Source of the DNA: Cymodocea nodosa
Taxonomy: Eukaryota; Streptophyta; Magnoliopsida; Alismatales; Cymodoceaceae
NCBI GenBank assembly: GCA_036874045.1
Contig: CM072344.1
Coordinates: 11,256,501-11,320,500, forward strand
Direction of reading: 5' to 3'
DNA length: 64,000 bases
Both the position numbers and the translations under genes were made by a program. This document shows, piece after piece, positions 45,773 to 57,308 of this stretch. Position 1 is the stretch's first letter; each line of letters starts with the position of its first letter. Under the pieces are notes generated by a model. The model was not told the DNA's origin. It did no database searches and saw only the letters and a list, made by a program, of their open reading frames with translations.

Positions 45773-48366
45773 TGTAAGGAGTAAAATTGTGCTAATTTAT
45801 ATAGGATTATTCATGCTTATTAGAGCTTAAATGATACATAATGCATGTTTATAATTGAAATACCGTCACTTTGGCATTTATATGATTATGCATGATTATT
45901 GAAGTAAATGACTTAAAATTGCACAATTTAACCCTTTATTTGATTATGACTTAAATAATCATGGAAATGAATGTTGATTAATACTTAGATGCTTTATGTT
46001 ATGTTATTTCATGTCTTGTTATGTTTTAATATGCTTGTTAAGTTTTATAGGTTGTATAAATAAAGTTGGAGACCCATTTGGCAATTTACCATCAAGAGAT
46101 GAAAGAAAATGAAGATACTTGAGGGCTTGTATGCAAAAGCCCCTTTCTTCTATTTAAGGAGAAGGAGGTCTCGTCCAACACCATCCCTCATTTGTGCCAT
46201 TCAGCTAGGGCCCCATCTCCATTGTGTTGAAGCTCCAATCTTGCAAGGAAGGCTCCCCTTTCTCTTCTCCAGGGTGTGGATCCAAGAAGGTGTAAGACTT
46301 CGGCTCCCTTCTTCTTCCTCTTCCTTCCTTGGGGGTTTTAGGGCTTAGACCATGGATACCTTGCTGTTGGAGCAAGGACGTGTGGAAGAGGAGGAACTTC
46401 AGACCTTCCCAACAAAGTGTAGCTCCTTCAATGGGATTTGGGGTGACAACCATCTCCATAGAAGCTTGCAATCTACATGGACGTGTGGAGGAGAAGCTAG
46501 GGTACAGCAACTTTATGTCTTGAAGCAACCATTGGTGGATTCCATTCTTTAGGAGGACGTGGAGGAGGGGTGACAGCCCAAATCCCATTCTTCTAGGGAC
46601 GTGTAGCATCATTCACCATTGGAGAACTTGTTTCAAATCTAGGGTGAAGCTTCAAAGGTATAAGCAAATGAGGTGATCACTATGTATAGATTTGTTGTAT
46701 TGTTCTCATGTGTTTTTTATGTTGAATGTTTGTAAACATGTCTCTAACAGTAGGTAATCTTTGGTTTTTGTTGTTAAGATCTCATTTTTATGATGGAAAT
46801 GCTTTAGTTTTATGTTTATATTGTGAATGGATGTAAATAGTTGTGAATGACTTGTACAGAATTCCGTCTTCCCTATTTTCAGATTTAGGGTTCATTTGTT
46901 TTGTTCATATCTCGAGTTTTTCTCAATGTTTTTCATCAATTCTTATGTATTTTTCATAGATAAATAAAAGACGATTCTTTATGTAAACTTTGTGTAATTT
47001 TTTGAATGCGTTTGGTGTGATTTTTCTATTCTTTTTAGGAGAGTACATTCTTAGTTCGAAATCACATTTTCGGTCAGTAGCTTTGTGGAAATTTTTAATA
47101 CGATTTCTCCCTCCATACATCATATTTTTAAGATCTGTAAATTGGGTTTGTTATATTGATGAGTCTATTTTCATTCAACGGTGATTTCATATAATTTCAT
47201 AAATCATTGATAAAGTTGTCGATATTTTACTGGAAGTTCGTGTTCTGTAATATTTCAATACTGTTTTGCGTACCTCACTAGGTTTTGATGTTATTTTCAC
47301 TTGACAATGATTTAGAATGTAAAATTATCGTGTATATTTAGATAACTTAAAACTCTTTTCAGTGCATATTTTTGTATGATTTTTCAGTTCATATTTTTGG
47401 AGAAATCGTTGTTATAAATATAGCTATTTTCTGTGATTTCGACGACCAAGTTAGGAAGGAATGAATTCTTGTAGTTCTGGATTCTATGTAAACATAATCC
47501 TTGCCTTCCGTTTCTCCTATCAAAAAGTAGGTTTTCCGTAGAGTTTTTTAGTGTTTCTTGATACGATTTTATAGGAAATTTTGTGTGGATTACAGTTATG
47601 TAAGTTATGTAATTTTTAGAAATGTATTTCTTCATTTTTTCTTCCAGAGGTTGCAGTAGTTTGGAATTTCTGTTTGGGTGCCAAATTTGGTGCTTGACGC
47701 CTGAGTGTTGCCTGTATTGTAATCTTTGTGAAAAATCGTTCTGTTAATTTTCATTAATAGTAATACAAGTCTTGGTTCAAAGCCCTCTTATTTCGCAGGA
47801 TTTCATGGAGTTTTGACTGAGTTACAATTTTTGCACCAAAGGTGCGATTTTGGAAAGTTTCCAGAACGATTCTGTGCTCTGTTAGGAAATCCGCTATTTC
47901 TAGAGTTCTATAATGAGTTAGTCTACGAAATTACTTCCTTTTCAAAGATAACTCGATGATCTTTCTAACCACTATTTTATCTAGATTTTTGAATTCCCAG
48001 GTTGGAGGAAAAGAGAGTTAGAAATTAGGCCTCACTTCTGTGATTTCAGGGCCGAAACTCATTGATTTTCTTGAGTTTCCTAAGGGTTAACCTTAGGAAC
48101 TTATTGGATTTTGGGTGATATTTGACTCTTCATTGTATTTATGTAATTTATACTTATTAATTTGTAATTAGAATTTTTAGGATGACTTTAATGAAGTAAA
48201 TGTCTTGCTAAACAATTATTTCCATAAATTCAATTAAGACAAGCTCCTTGTGGATCGACCCGCTCTTGCATATGCTTAATACAATAGGTACCATGCGCTT
48301 GCAGTTTATAAATGTAAAATTTGGGTTTTTCGTGTATTTAATTGAATAACAACAAATTACCTTACA
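45773..48366 (+). mobile_element. Insertion F in element E: probable solo LTR (2594 bp)
   Basis: Ends TGTAAGG...CCTTACA (inverted repeats) with flanks GCCAA (45768-45772) and TCCAA (48367-48371), a 5-base duplication with one mismatch. It interrupts the RNase H codons of E. Inside there is no pol frame and no PBS. A TATA box (TATAAATA) is at 46055-46062 and the U5-style GGATCGACCCGCTCTTGC is near 48253-48270, as in gypsy LTRs here, so the plus strand is the likely orientation. Small frames at 46109-46612 are low-complexity LTR sequence, not host genes. Confidence 0.75.
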
Positions 48367-49478
48367 TCCAACAAATACTTTAATGCTGCATGATATGTAT
48401 ACACAATTACTTTGGCTCCAATCAGATATGACCTAAATTTCTCCAAAGCAAATACAATAGCCAAAAGTTCTTTCTCAGTGATTGCATAATTGAGCTAAGC
48501 ATCATTGAGGGTTTTGCTGGAATAACAAATTACATATGGAAGCTTATCAATCTTTTGTCCCAATACAGCCCCTACTGCAAAACCAGAAGCATCACACATA
48601 ACCTCAAAAGGATATGCCCAATTAGGAGATTGGACAATAGGGGATAATACAAGTTGATTCTTAATCTTATAAAATGCTTCCTTGCACTCTTGGTTGAACA
48701 AAAATAGGACATCCTTTAACAAGTTCGTTAAGGGTCTAGCTATCTTGCTAAAATTCTTAATGAACCTCTTGTAAAATCCAACATGACCTAGAAAAGATCT
48801 TATATCTTTAACTGTTTTAGGCTCAAGTAGATTGGCAATTAATTCCACTTTTGCCTTATCCACTTCTAGTCCTTTCTTAGAGACCACGTGTCCCAACACA
48901 ATTCCACTTTGGACCATGAAATGACACTTTTCCCAATTTAAGACCAGCTTCTTCAATTTGCATCTTTCTAGCATTGATCTTAAATTCTTCAAACATTCAT
49001 CATATGAAGATCCAAAAATAGAAAAATCATCCATGAAAATCGCAAGACAACTCTTAGTCATTTCATTAAAAATGCCCATCATGCACCTTTGGAAAGTTGT
49101 TGGTGCATTACAAAGTCCAAAAGGCATTCGCCTATATGCAAACGTTCCAAAAGGGCATGTGAAGGTTGTCTTCTCTTGGTCTTCAGGTGCCACAACAATT
49201 TGATTATAACCCAAGTATCCATCGAGAAAGCAATAATATTCTTACCCTGCTAATCTTTCTAACATTTGATCAATAAAGGGCAATGGAAAATGATCCTTCT
49301 TGGTGGCGGCATTAAGCTTCCTATAATCAATATACACACACCAACTAGTTTGCTTCCCCACAGGGATGAGCTCGTTCTTAACATTTGCTTCTACCGTCAC
49401 TCTAGATTTGTTAGGGACAACCTGAATAGGACTGACCCAAGTACTATCAAAGATTGGGTAGATGATATCATTATCCAA
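48367..49478 (-). pseudogene. pol: Element E pol: reverse transcriptase and first part of RNase H
   Basis: Minus-strand RT: 'VSPIQVVPNKS', 'CVYIDYRKLN' (49242-49478), a stop near 49240, then 'GYNQIVVAPEDQEKTTFTCPFGT', 'PFGLCNAPTTFQRCM' and the catalytic box FMDDF near 49030. RNase H follows ('EVMCDASGFAVGAVLG', 'SSKTLNDA'), with a stop at 48495, and runs to 'YHAALKYLL' at the edge of insertion F. It is well conserved, so E is probably younger than H, as the nesting requires. Confidence 0.9.
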
Positions 49479-51414
49479 AGTTTAATTATTTCTTTTTTAA
49501 CTACCTCTCTTATGTTAGGGTTTAATCTCCTTTGAAACTCACAATAGGGCACAACATTATCTTCCAAATAAATTCTATGTTGACAAATAGCAGGACTTAT
49601 ACCTTTGATATCTACCATAGTCCAACCAATGGCTTCTTTAAATTCCCTCAGCAAATCTAACAAACTCAACTCTTGTTCTCTAGACAAGTCATTTGCAATA
49701 ATCACCAGAAAAGTCTCATGTTCTCCTAAGAATCCATATTTCAAATTATCAGGTAAAAGTTTCAACTCTAATGAAGGAGCTTCTAAAGTTGGGAGTTCAT
49801 GTGGAGTATTAGTGGGGAGTTCCCAAACTTGGCTCTCCTCATCCTCTCCTCCAATGATCTCAACTTCATCATCTTCACATCTCATTCCTAAGTTTGATTC
49901 ATTTAAAACATTCAGCATCTTTACCTACACAAGCTCATCCATTCCATCCTCTTCATCTTCAAAAAATTGGAGCATATGTGCACTCACTTCATCTTTATGC
50001 TCCTCACTTGTTCCTCCTTTAGGATGGAAAACATTCAACTCAATTCTCTTATCTCCCTAAGTCAACCTCATGACACCTGACTTACAATTAATCACTGCCT
50101 CAATAGTGGCCAAAAATGGTCTACCCAAAATAAGAGGAATAAAATCAGACTTATGTAGAGAATTACAGGTTTCTAAAACTAAAAAATCTACAGGGTAAAT
50201 ACAATCTCTAATCTTAATTAAAACATCCTCGATCTTCCCTCGAGGGTACCATAAAGACCTATCAACTAACTGTACAATGGTTTTGGTTTTCACTAGGCCC
50301 TCTAATCCTAGGGATTCAAAAACACTACTAGGCATGACATTAATTCCAACTCCCAAATCTATGAGAGCTTTATCTAATATTTTATCCCCAATAATACAAG
50401 AAATCAAAGGAGTACCTAGATCATCTAACTTAAAAGGAAGGTGGTTGGTAAAAGGAGAACTAGCTTTTTGAGCCAGAAAGGCTCTCTTAATGACTTTCCT
50501 GGTTCTCTTCTTAGTGCACCACCCCTTAAGAAATTTAGCACAGTTAGGCATTTGTTTTAATAAATCAAGGAGAGGTATATTAACTTGCATCTGTTTAAAA
50601 ATTCTTTCAATGTCTTCATTTTTTATATTTTCATTTGATTTTAACCTATCAGGATAAGGTGCTAAAGATATAGGTTGAGTAGGTTCTAAATGATTTTCTT
50701 TAGATTCTAAATCTACTCCCTCTCCATCTAAGTTACTATGTTGATCTTCAATATTTTCATTTTCCTTATTTTCTTCTTCTTGTCTAATTATTTCATTTTC
50801 TTCTCTTATGGGTGGGGTCTTATGAGTGACATTACCTGATCTAAGTGTTACATAAGCATCTACTAAGTCACTTTCTTCACTTAAATTTTTCCCACTATTT
50901 TCATTATTTTCTTCAATTGTTACAAAATTTTTTGAATTATCCTCTTGTTCTCTTTCTATATTAATTTGAAATTGGTGCTCTACCTCTTCACTAGGTTGGG
51001 TTGAAGACTCCTCTAATCCTATAGATGAATTTATCTCATAACCTCCTTCTTCTACCATCTTAGCTAGATCTTCAATTTGTTTACCTAAGGCTTGCACCTC
51101 ACTCATAATTCTAAATTCTTTTTCCTCAATTGGTTGTTCATAAATAGTTGGTTGAGTATAATAATTTTGACATTCATTTTCTTCATGATAGTAATTAATT
51201 GAATTAATGACTTTTACTATTTCATCTTCAAGGTTTTGTAAACATTCTTCTTCATTATGTCCTAACATTAAACATTTATTACATTATTTAACATTTTCTA
51301 ATGATTGAGGTGGCTAATAATAAAAAATGCAATTGGTTGTGGTATGCCCCTCTACATGACATAACTCACAATAAAGAGAACATTCATCTCCAAAGGCATA
51401 GAAATTATTTTCCA
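49479..51414 (-). pseudogene. Element E: double zinc knuckle, coiled coil and protease
   Basis: The ATG at 51414-51412 lies about 90 bases after the PBS. Within 70 codons there are two CX2CX4HX4C knuckles, 'CELCHVEGHTTTNC' and 'CNKCLMLGHNEEEC', with stops between them. An open frame 51268-50057 holds an acidic coiled-coil region, 'PNCAKFLKGWCTKKRTRK', the retropepsin site 'LIDLGVGINVMPSSVF' (near 50360) and 'LGRPFLATIEAVINCK'. After a stop at 50057 the linker to RT is at 49918-49480. No capsid domain is present upstream. Confidence 0.85.
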
Positions 51415-51504
51415 TAATTATCTCCTTTGAAGATGCACAACCAAAACACTTAAAAGGCTCAAGTCCAATCTAAAAAATTAAAACCTAGATTATATCGTGC
51501 CAAA

Positions 51505-51522
51505 TCCCCGGCAACGATGCCA
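51505..51522 (-). promoter_or_regulatory. Element E primer binding site
   Basis: The minus strand reads TGGCATCGTTGCCGGGGA, two transitions from the tRNA-Asp site, six bases inside the LTR edge at 51529. Confidence 0.9.
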
Positions 51523-51528
51523 AAAACT

Positions 51529-53159
51529 TGTTTAGATTTTTTTTAGAAGTTTTAAATTTAATAACCTCAAGTGCACGGCGTCCAATGAAGTACGTCGCCA
51601 AGTACAGGTCGAACCACAGAGAAATGGGGATAATTTAGGATTCTAATTACAAGAATATGATAAGCAAATACTTTCCAAATATAGATTAGACTACAAAAAA
51701 GGTAAGTCCACGGATTTTTAATTTATCAACCAATCAATAGATTAGACTGAAAATTTAATCTCAATCATGTCTATTAATGTGGACTTCAGATACAAATTTT
51801 CACACTTAAAAAAGCACGAATGGTATGACTGAAAATTCGGGGATTGAAAATGATGCATAAAATTGGAAACTTCTGCGTGTTAACAATAGTATCTTAAAAA
51901 CCTTATAAATCCCGAATTACTCAACCAAAAATTACAAAATCAGATGCGTTGCAAAACAGAAGGAATGTAGATATTAATGAAATATTTATTCGAATTTTTA
52001 TAAGATCTGAGTTGTGAGAAAAACACGTTACAATCATGACAAAAGAATCTCATACCAAATTCTGTGCTCGATAGAGTTATAGCTTCAAAATGACAACAAA
52101 TCTTCTCGGATTGCTATGAAATTTTACAGAATCACAGAAGACTTATAATAGCATGATTAAGAGTTTTTTCAGAATTTTCAGTTAAACATAATCGCTCCAG
52201 AATGCATATGAACTCTCGGAATAAGAACAGATCAACAAAACTGCAAATCTGCAAACAACATGCACAACCTTCAACGAATTCTATGTTGTTTCATGCATAA
52301 CAGAATGTAATATCCGGATTTCAACATCAACAAACAACAATATATGAATATATATCAATAACATCACCTGTTTTTGTGATTTTCAGATGAAAAGAACAAA
52401 GATTCACGGATTCAAAAAGGAACAAATAAACAACAACGAATCTATTTTCTACTTTTACCCTATTACAATGAAAACTAAGAACATAAATAACTACCTACGT
52501 GAAACATGATAAAAAGTGATACATCTGAAGCCAAGGAAGAGGGGAAAGGGGAGAAACGATTTGTAGAACCTCACAAATGAAGAAGAGAACCTTTGTAGTG
52601 GTGGACGTCCCTCCTCCAAGATGTGGGATGAAGGCTTTCACGTTGGAGATGACTTGTGAAATGAAGATGATGAGATCCGAGTTGAAGAGATGTGGTGGAA
52701 TGACCAGCGTTCTCCTTCCTTGCTTCAAGATGTGGAGCTCCAAGAGGGGGTGACGGCTGGTGGTGTTGGAGGTGGAAAACAAAAGAGTCCAAGAGAGAAG
52801 ACCTAGATGTGCATCACTCTCTTTTATAGAGAGAGTTTCCAAGTTTGGAGATCCATCTTTGATTCAACGATTGGGATTAAATCCCACTTGATTTTCTTTC
52901 TCCAATCTTCAATTTCCATGATCTTCTATTGAATTATAAACTTTTCACAACAATAAATACATCAAAATATCAAGTCATCCATAAAATTTATAAATGATGC
53001 ATGTTTGAAATAATTTCCTACTTTTAACTGTATAAAATGGGGATTGGTTCTTATTGGTTAAATAATGAAATAAATGCATAATATAACTTTAATAAATCTC
53101 ATGTAAATATATTTAACCAATAAGATCCTATAAAAATATGCAACATTTTAATCCAAACA
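51529..53159 (-). repeat. Element E 5' LTR (1631 bp, full length)
   Basis: Ends TGTTTAGATT and AATCCAAACA. It matches the short LTR at 41867-42444 at both ends and keeps the middle part (about 51712-52785) that the other copy lost. A candidate minus-strand TATA box (CTATAAAAG) is near 52824-52832. The minus-strand frames 52495-52842 and 52571-52792 lie within it and are not genes. Confidence 0.92.
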
Positions 53160-54814
53160 ATGCACTTCACAAGAGGAGGGTTGCAGAAAAGTTGAAAGAC
53201 CAATACAAAATTAAAGTTGAACAGCATCAAAGAACCATTATCGGACCTACTGCAAAAGAAGCTGAAGCTGGTCCTTTGAGACCAGTAAATATTGAAAAAA
53301 TTAAACAGGAAGAGCTAGTACCTGTGGCTCAAAGGCGTGCAAAGCCTTTGTTTTTAGATTTAATCTCAGAAGAAGAAGAGGAAGACTAGGCACAATTAAT
53401 CACACGAAGGAAAGGAAAAGAGATAGTGCCTGAATATCAAGAGAAGATTAAATCTGAAGTACTAATATCAATAGGGCCTGTAGAGCCAATTTTTATAAAC
53501 CTGCTATCTGATTCTGAGGAGGAGTAGGAGCAGTAGCGAAAGCAAAGAGAAGAAGAAAAAAATGCTGAAATTAGTCTGCAGCCTGTACAAGAAGAAGAAA
53601 CAGAAATTAGGGTAGACACTAAATTGCCTGTGACTCCATCCCAATCTGCCAAAGAATCAGAAAGAACAGTGACAATATAGATTGGTAGTTAGGAGGAAGA
53701 AGAAAGAACAGATAATGAACAAGAAGCTGAACAAAGCCATATAGAAAGAAATGACTTTGTAGATTCCACTAAAGAGTAAGAAACTCTTCAGCAATTTATG
53801 GAAAGAATTCAAGACAGAGTGGAGAGTTCTACCGGCTCACCACCACAGACAAAAGCAGAAGCAAATGTTTAGGAATTTGCAGAACATTTTCAGCAAGTTC
53901 AAGTGTAGCCTATGGAAGAGGAAGATCAAGAACAAACCCTTCTAGAACAACAAAGTCACATTCCTGACCTGACTGAAGCAACAATTCTGAATGAAGTACA
54001 TTTTTGGAGTCAGGAAGCTTATAATAAATACCAAGAGATTAGGAGTTATGATATTATATACAGTAGACCAGTAAATTGGGATGGAATGCAAGAAATCAAA
54101 GAATTATTTGAATTCCAAGGTCTATTGAAGTTTATTTCTTAAGAAAGAGGGCATGCAGTATATGAGAATCTAGTGCCCTACTTTTATGCAAATTTAAGAG
54201 AAGAAGAAGGACAATTAATTTCCAACGTGGAGGAAGTTGATGTACAGATAACACTTGAGCTTCTCCACAACTTTTTTGGATTAAAAAATGAAGGAAAGGA
54301 AATTTTGAAAAGCACAACTGCCGTTGAATCGACAAAACAAGAAATCAATGACAGTTTGGCTATCAATCCTAGTGTGCCATTATTAAATAGATTGAAGCAT
54401 TTAAATAGTAAAGCACACATGACAGCCAACATTTTGATTAAGAATGTCTATCAATGATAGGGCCATGACATTGAACTAAGTCAATTTGTCAAATGGGCCA
54501 CATATGTAGTTGTAAATAGAATTCAAATAAATTGGTCTGTAGTTTTTATCTCCAAGCTGAGAATAGTGAAGAAGAAATTGTTTTATGGAGATTTGATTCC
54601 ACTGCTAATGGTGGATTGTATCAATTTCACTAAATGGACATCAAAAAGGATCAGATTAAGAACCATTTCAGTGAAAGAGTACAGAAATTTTGTAGCTGCA
54701 GAGATTGCTGAACCTTTTGGAAGCATTATTGGAGCTATAGAGAGGATAAACCAATTAGAGCAACAATTAAAAAAACTCCAAAAGGAAGTAGATGAACTTA
54801 GGAATAGAGACTAA
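53160..54814 (+). pseudogene. Element H accessory ORF, 3' part
   Basis: Continuation of the ORF broken at 41866. One main frame with about ten stops at Gln-like positions. The order is a basic segment ('LHKRRVAEKLKDQYKIK'), a long acidic Glu/Gln-rich region (53340-53940), then the conserved domain: 'YDIIYSRPVNWDGMQEIKEL', 'FEFQGLLKF', 'FFGLKNEGKEIL', 'GHDIELSQFVKWATY', 'NRIQINWSVVF', 'YGDLIPLLMVD'. It ends in a short leucine-heptad coiled coil ('INQLEQQLKKLQKEVDELRN'). The whole protein would be about 740 aa. It is homologous to G 62350-64000 and to copia D 23420-25682. The function is unknown. Confidence 0.78.
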
Positions 54815-55780
54815 ATTGTATTGTTTGTCTACTTGTATATAATTGTATGAAAAATATCTAATTAAGTTGTAATGTAAATTGATTCATATGAATGAATATA
54901 AATTTTCAGATATATTTTTCATGCATGTTTAGAATGATGAAATGGATGAACTATACTGAATGTTATATAATTTGTGGAACATTATGAATGAATGTTTAAC
55001 AGATTTACAATTTGCTGAATGACAGGATTAAAAAAATAGAAGCTTGAAAATATCTGCATGTTGCAAGGTAAAATGTAAATTCTGCATAACATAAAATGAC
55101 CTGCAAGTTAAATATTTATATAATGTTTAGATTTAAACGAATTTTGATTAGAATGCTGCATAAATGACATGTATTTAACTTTATTTCAGTTAGCAAAGTG
55201 TAGGAAAAAAAAAAAAAAAAAAACATAGAGGTACTTACAAGGAGTATACTTAGAGGTTGCTAAGTGTTAACTCAACGAAGTAAGTTCGTTGAGTTAAACT
55301 TAACTCCACAAGGTTGGTAATATAATATAAGGTCACTCCGTTGAGTTATCTGTAACTCAACGAAGTTAGTCTGTGGAGTTAGTAATAGTAATTGACATTG
55401 TTTCGTTGAGTTATCTGTAACTCAACGAGGTTAGTTTGTAGATTAAGCAGAATAGTTATTCTTTTAACCACGAACGAAACTTCGTCGACTTAGCGGTTAC
55501 CAAAAGTTGAAATTAGTAGTGGTACACATACCCATAAAAATAGGAACCATGTTGCACGTTGCAAGACACATTCTTGCAACGAGATTTATTTACTTTATGG
55601 ATGTGCATTATATATATATAACAGAATGTTATTTACGAGTTACCAGCACTTTTAAAAGAAAGGAGAATGTGTTGGGGGAACTGGAAGGAGAAGCAGCTGA
55701 TTCGACTTCATCCGTCAACAAATATTTACTGAATGGAAAGCTTCAGACTAGTATGTAATTAATCGTCTACTATTTTATTT
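54815..55780 (+). promoter_or_regulatory. Element H spacer between accessory ORF and capsid ORF
   Basis: AT-rich, no supported gene. A run of about 20 A lies near 55206-55225. At 55255-55450 there are four palindromic pairs: TAACTCAACGA-n-TCGTTGAGTTA and CCGTTGAGTTATCTGTAACT-class, with two GTGGAGTTA variants. The ATG of the capsid ORF at 55781 follows after 330 bases. The layout repeats that of 40791-41287. Confidence 0.6.
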
Positions 55781-57124
55781 ATGAGCACATGGACTCATTC
55801 TCCTAGCACTAAACGATTACTAAGAACAACTACCCAGGAATTTTCAACATAGAGACGTACTGAAACATTTTCTGAACTGGACTTTAATGAAATCCTTTGG
55901 GGTGTAGCTAACCTTTCTTTAAAAGAGAACGTAGAGATGACTGCACTAGTAGAAAAACCATTAGGAGAAATTCTATATCCTGAATTAGTTGATGAATCTT
56001 CATGTATTCGATTGCCAAACTTTGAGGGAGATAGGTTTGAACTGAAATCTAATTATATTAGTCAATTGCCACATTTTCATGGATTAGAAAGAGAGGATAC
56101 CTATTATTTCCTTAGAGAATTTAACGAAGTTTGTCAAATGATGAAAATGCCGAACATGAGTATAGATGCTATTAAACTTAGATATATCCCTTTTGCTTTA
56201 AAAGATATAGCTAAGAGATGATTATATACTCTATCGCCTGATTCAATTTCTGCATAGATTGAATTTTGCTCTATTTTTCTAGAAAAATATTATCCAACAC
56301 ATCAAACGATTAAAAAGAAAAAAGAAATATTAATGTGTAGCCAAAAACAGGGTGAATCATTCTGGAACTATTTTGAAAGATTTAAAAATTTACCGACTCA
56401 ATGTCCACATCATGCAATGAGTAAAGCACAATTAATAGGTATAATTTATGAAGGCATAGATGTTTCAACGAAATCTTTATTAGAATCTACTTGTCAAAAT
56501 GGATTTCTGAAACTATGTAGTGAAGAAGCATGGGCATATTTAGAAAACTTTGCAAAAAGAACTGCATAGTGGGAAAACTCAGTTGAAATTATTGTAGATA
56601 AAAGAATATTGCTAAGAGGAATGTATGAAATAGATTCAACTACTATGCTTGAAGTGAAATTAACTAAATTAATAAAGAAAATAGAAGAGTTATCATTAAA
56701 TTAAAAGCTAGCAGAAAAGAATGCAAACATTAATGATCTAGATATTATTTATGCTAGAAACCAGAAAGATAACTTTGGAAATTCTTATAATCCTAATTGG
56801 AGAAATCACCCAAATTTATCTTGGAGAAACAACAATTTCCAGGGAGGAGAAAATATAAATGAGAAGAATATAAGTTATGAAGCATTACTTGAACAAGGAT
56901 TTAGAATAGAGAAATTAGAAAAGATAATCCAACAATTAAACAATCATCTAGATTTTGTATTTGGAAATGCTGCAATTCAAAATCAGAATAGAAACATACC
57001 ACTTAAACAGAAGGAATCAATGAAAGTTAGACCCACTAGAGGATTGCCAATACAAGCAATACCTAACACTGTCAATAGAACTGTTAATGAAATTGATACC
57101 TCTTCTAGGAGGATAGCTGAATGA
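55781..57124 (+). pseudogene. gag: Element H capsid (Gag) ORF placed after pol
   Basis: One frame of 447 codons from ATG 55781 to TGA 57122-57124 with five internal stops (near 55850, 56219, 56255, 56567, 56702). It has the gypsy/Athila Gag capsid features: 'FELKSNYISQLPHFHGL', 'REFNEVCQMM', 'IKLRYIPFALKDIAK', 'FWNYFERFKNLPTQCPHH' and, near codon 335, the Athila-typical 'YNPNWRNHPNLSW'. It lacks a zinc knuckle; that domain is at the start of the pol ORF 20 kb upstream. In known Athila elements this protein comes first, before protease. Finding it after pol is the main oddity of H. Confidence 0.82.
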
Positions 57125-57308
57125 AGTAGTATAACTGAAGTAACTATATATATATAAGTTTATTTATAGTTAATAGTATCGTAGAGTTAGTCCTTAACTC
57201 AACGAACTTAATCTGTTGAGTTATGCCCTAACTCCACGAGGGTGTGCAGTAGTTATGTTAATTTTTGTCTCTGCTAAAATTTTTGTTTGTGTTATACATA
57301 ATCAACAA

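Larger units (their letters stand above)
41867..53159 (-). mobile_element. Ty3/gypsy (Athila/Tat-type) element E, complete ends
   Basis: Minus-strand element of 11,293 bp with perfect 5-base target duplication ATGCA (41862-41866 and 53160-53164). It splits the accessory ORF of H. Order on minus: LTR 53159-51529, PBS, two zinc knuckles and protease, RT, RNase H (split by F at 48366-45773), integrase with a deletion, a small basic ORF, two PPTs and a short LTR 42444-41867. No capsid domain is found anywhere in it. It is a different family from G/H, judging by LTR and protein sequence. Confidence 0.92.

Noticed and set aside
46109-46612. Possible host gene exons inside F
   Set aside because: Overlapping short frames on both strands with low-complexity composition, no recognisable domain, and located between a TATA box and a U5-like end; best read as LTR sequence.
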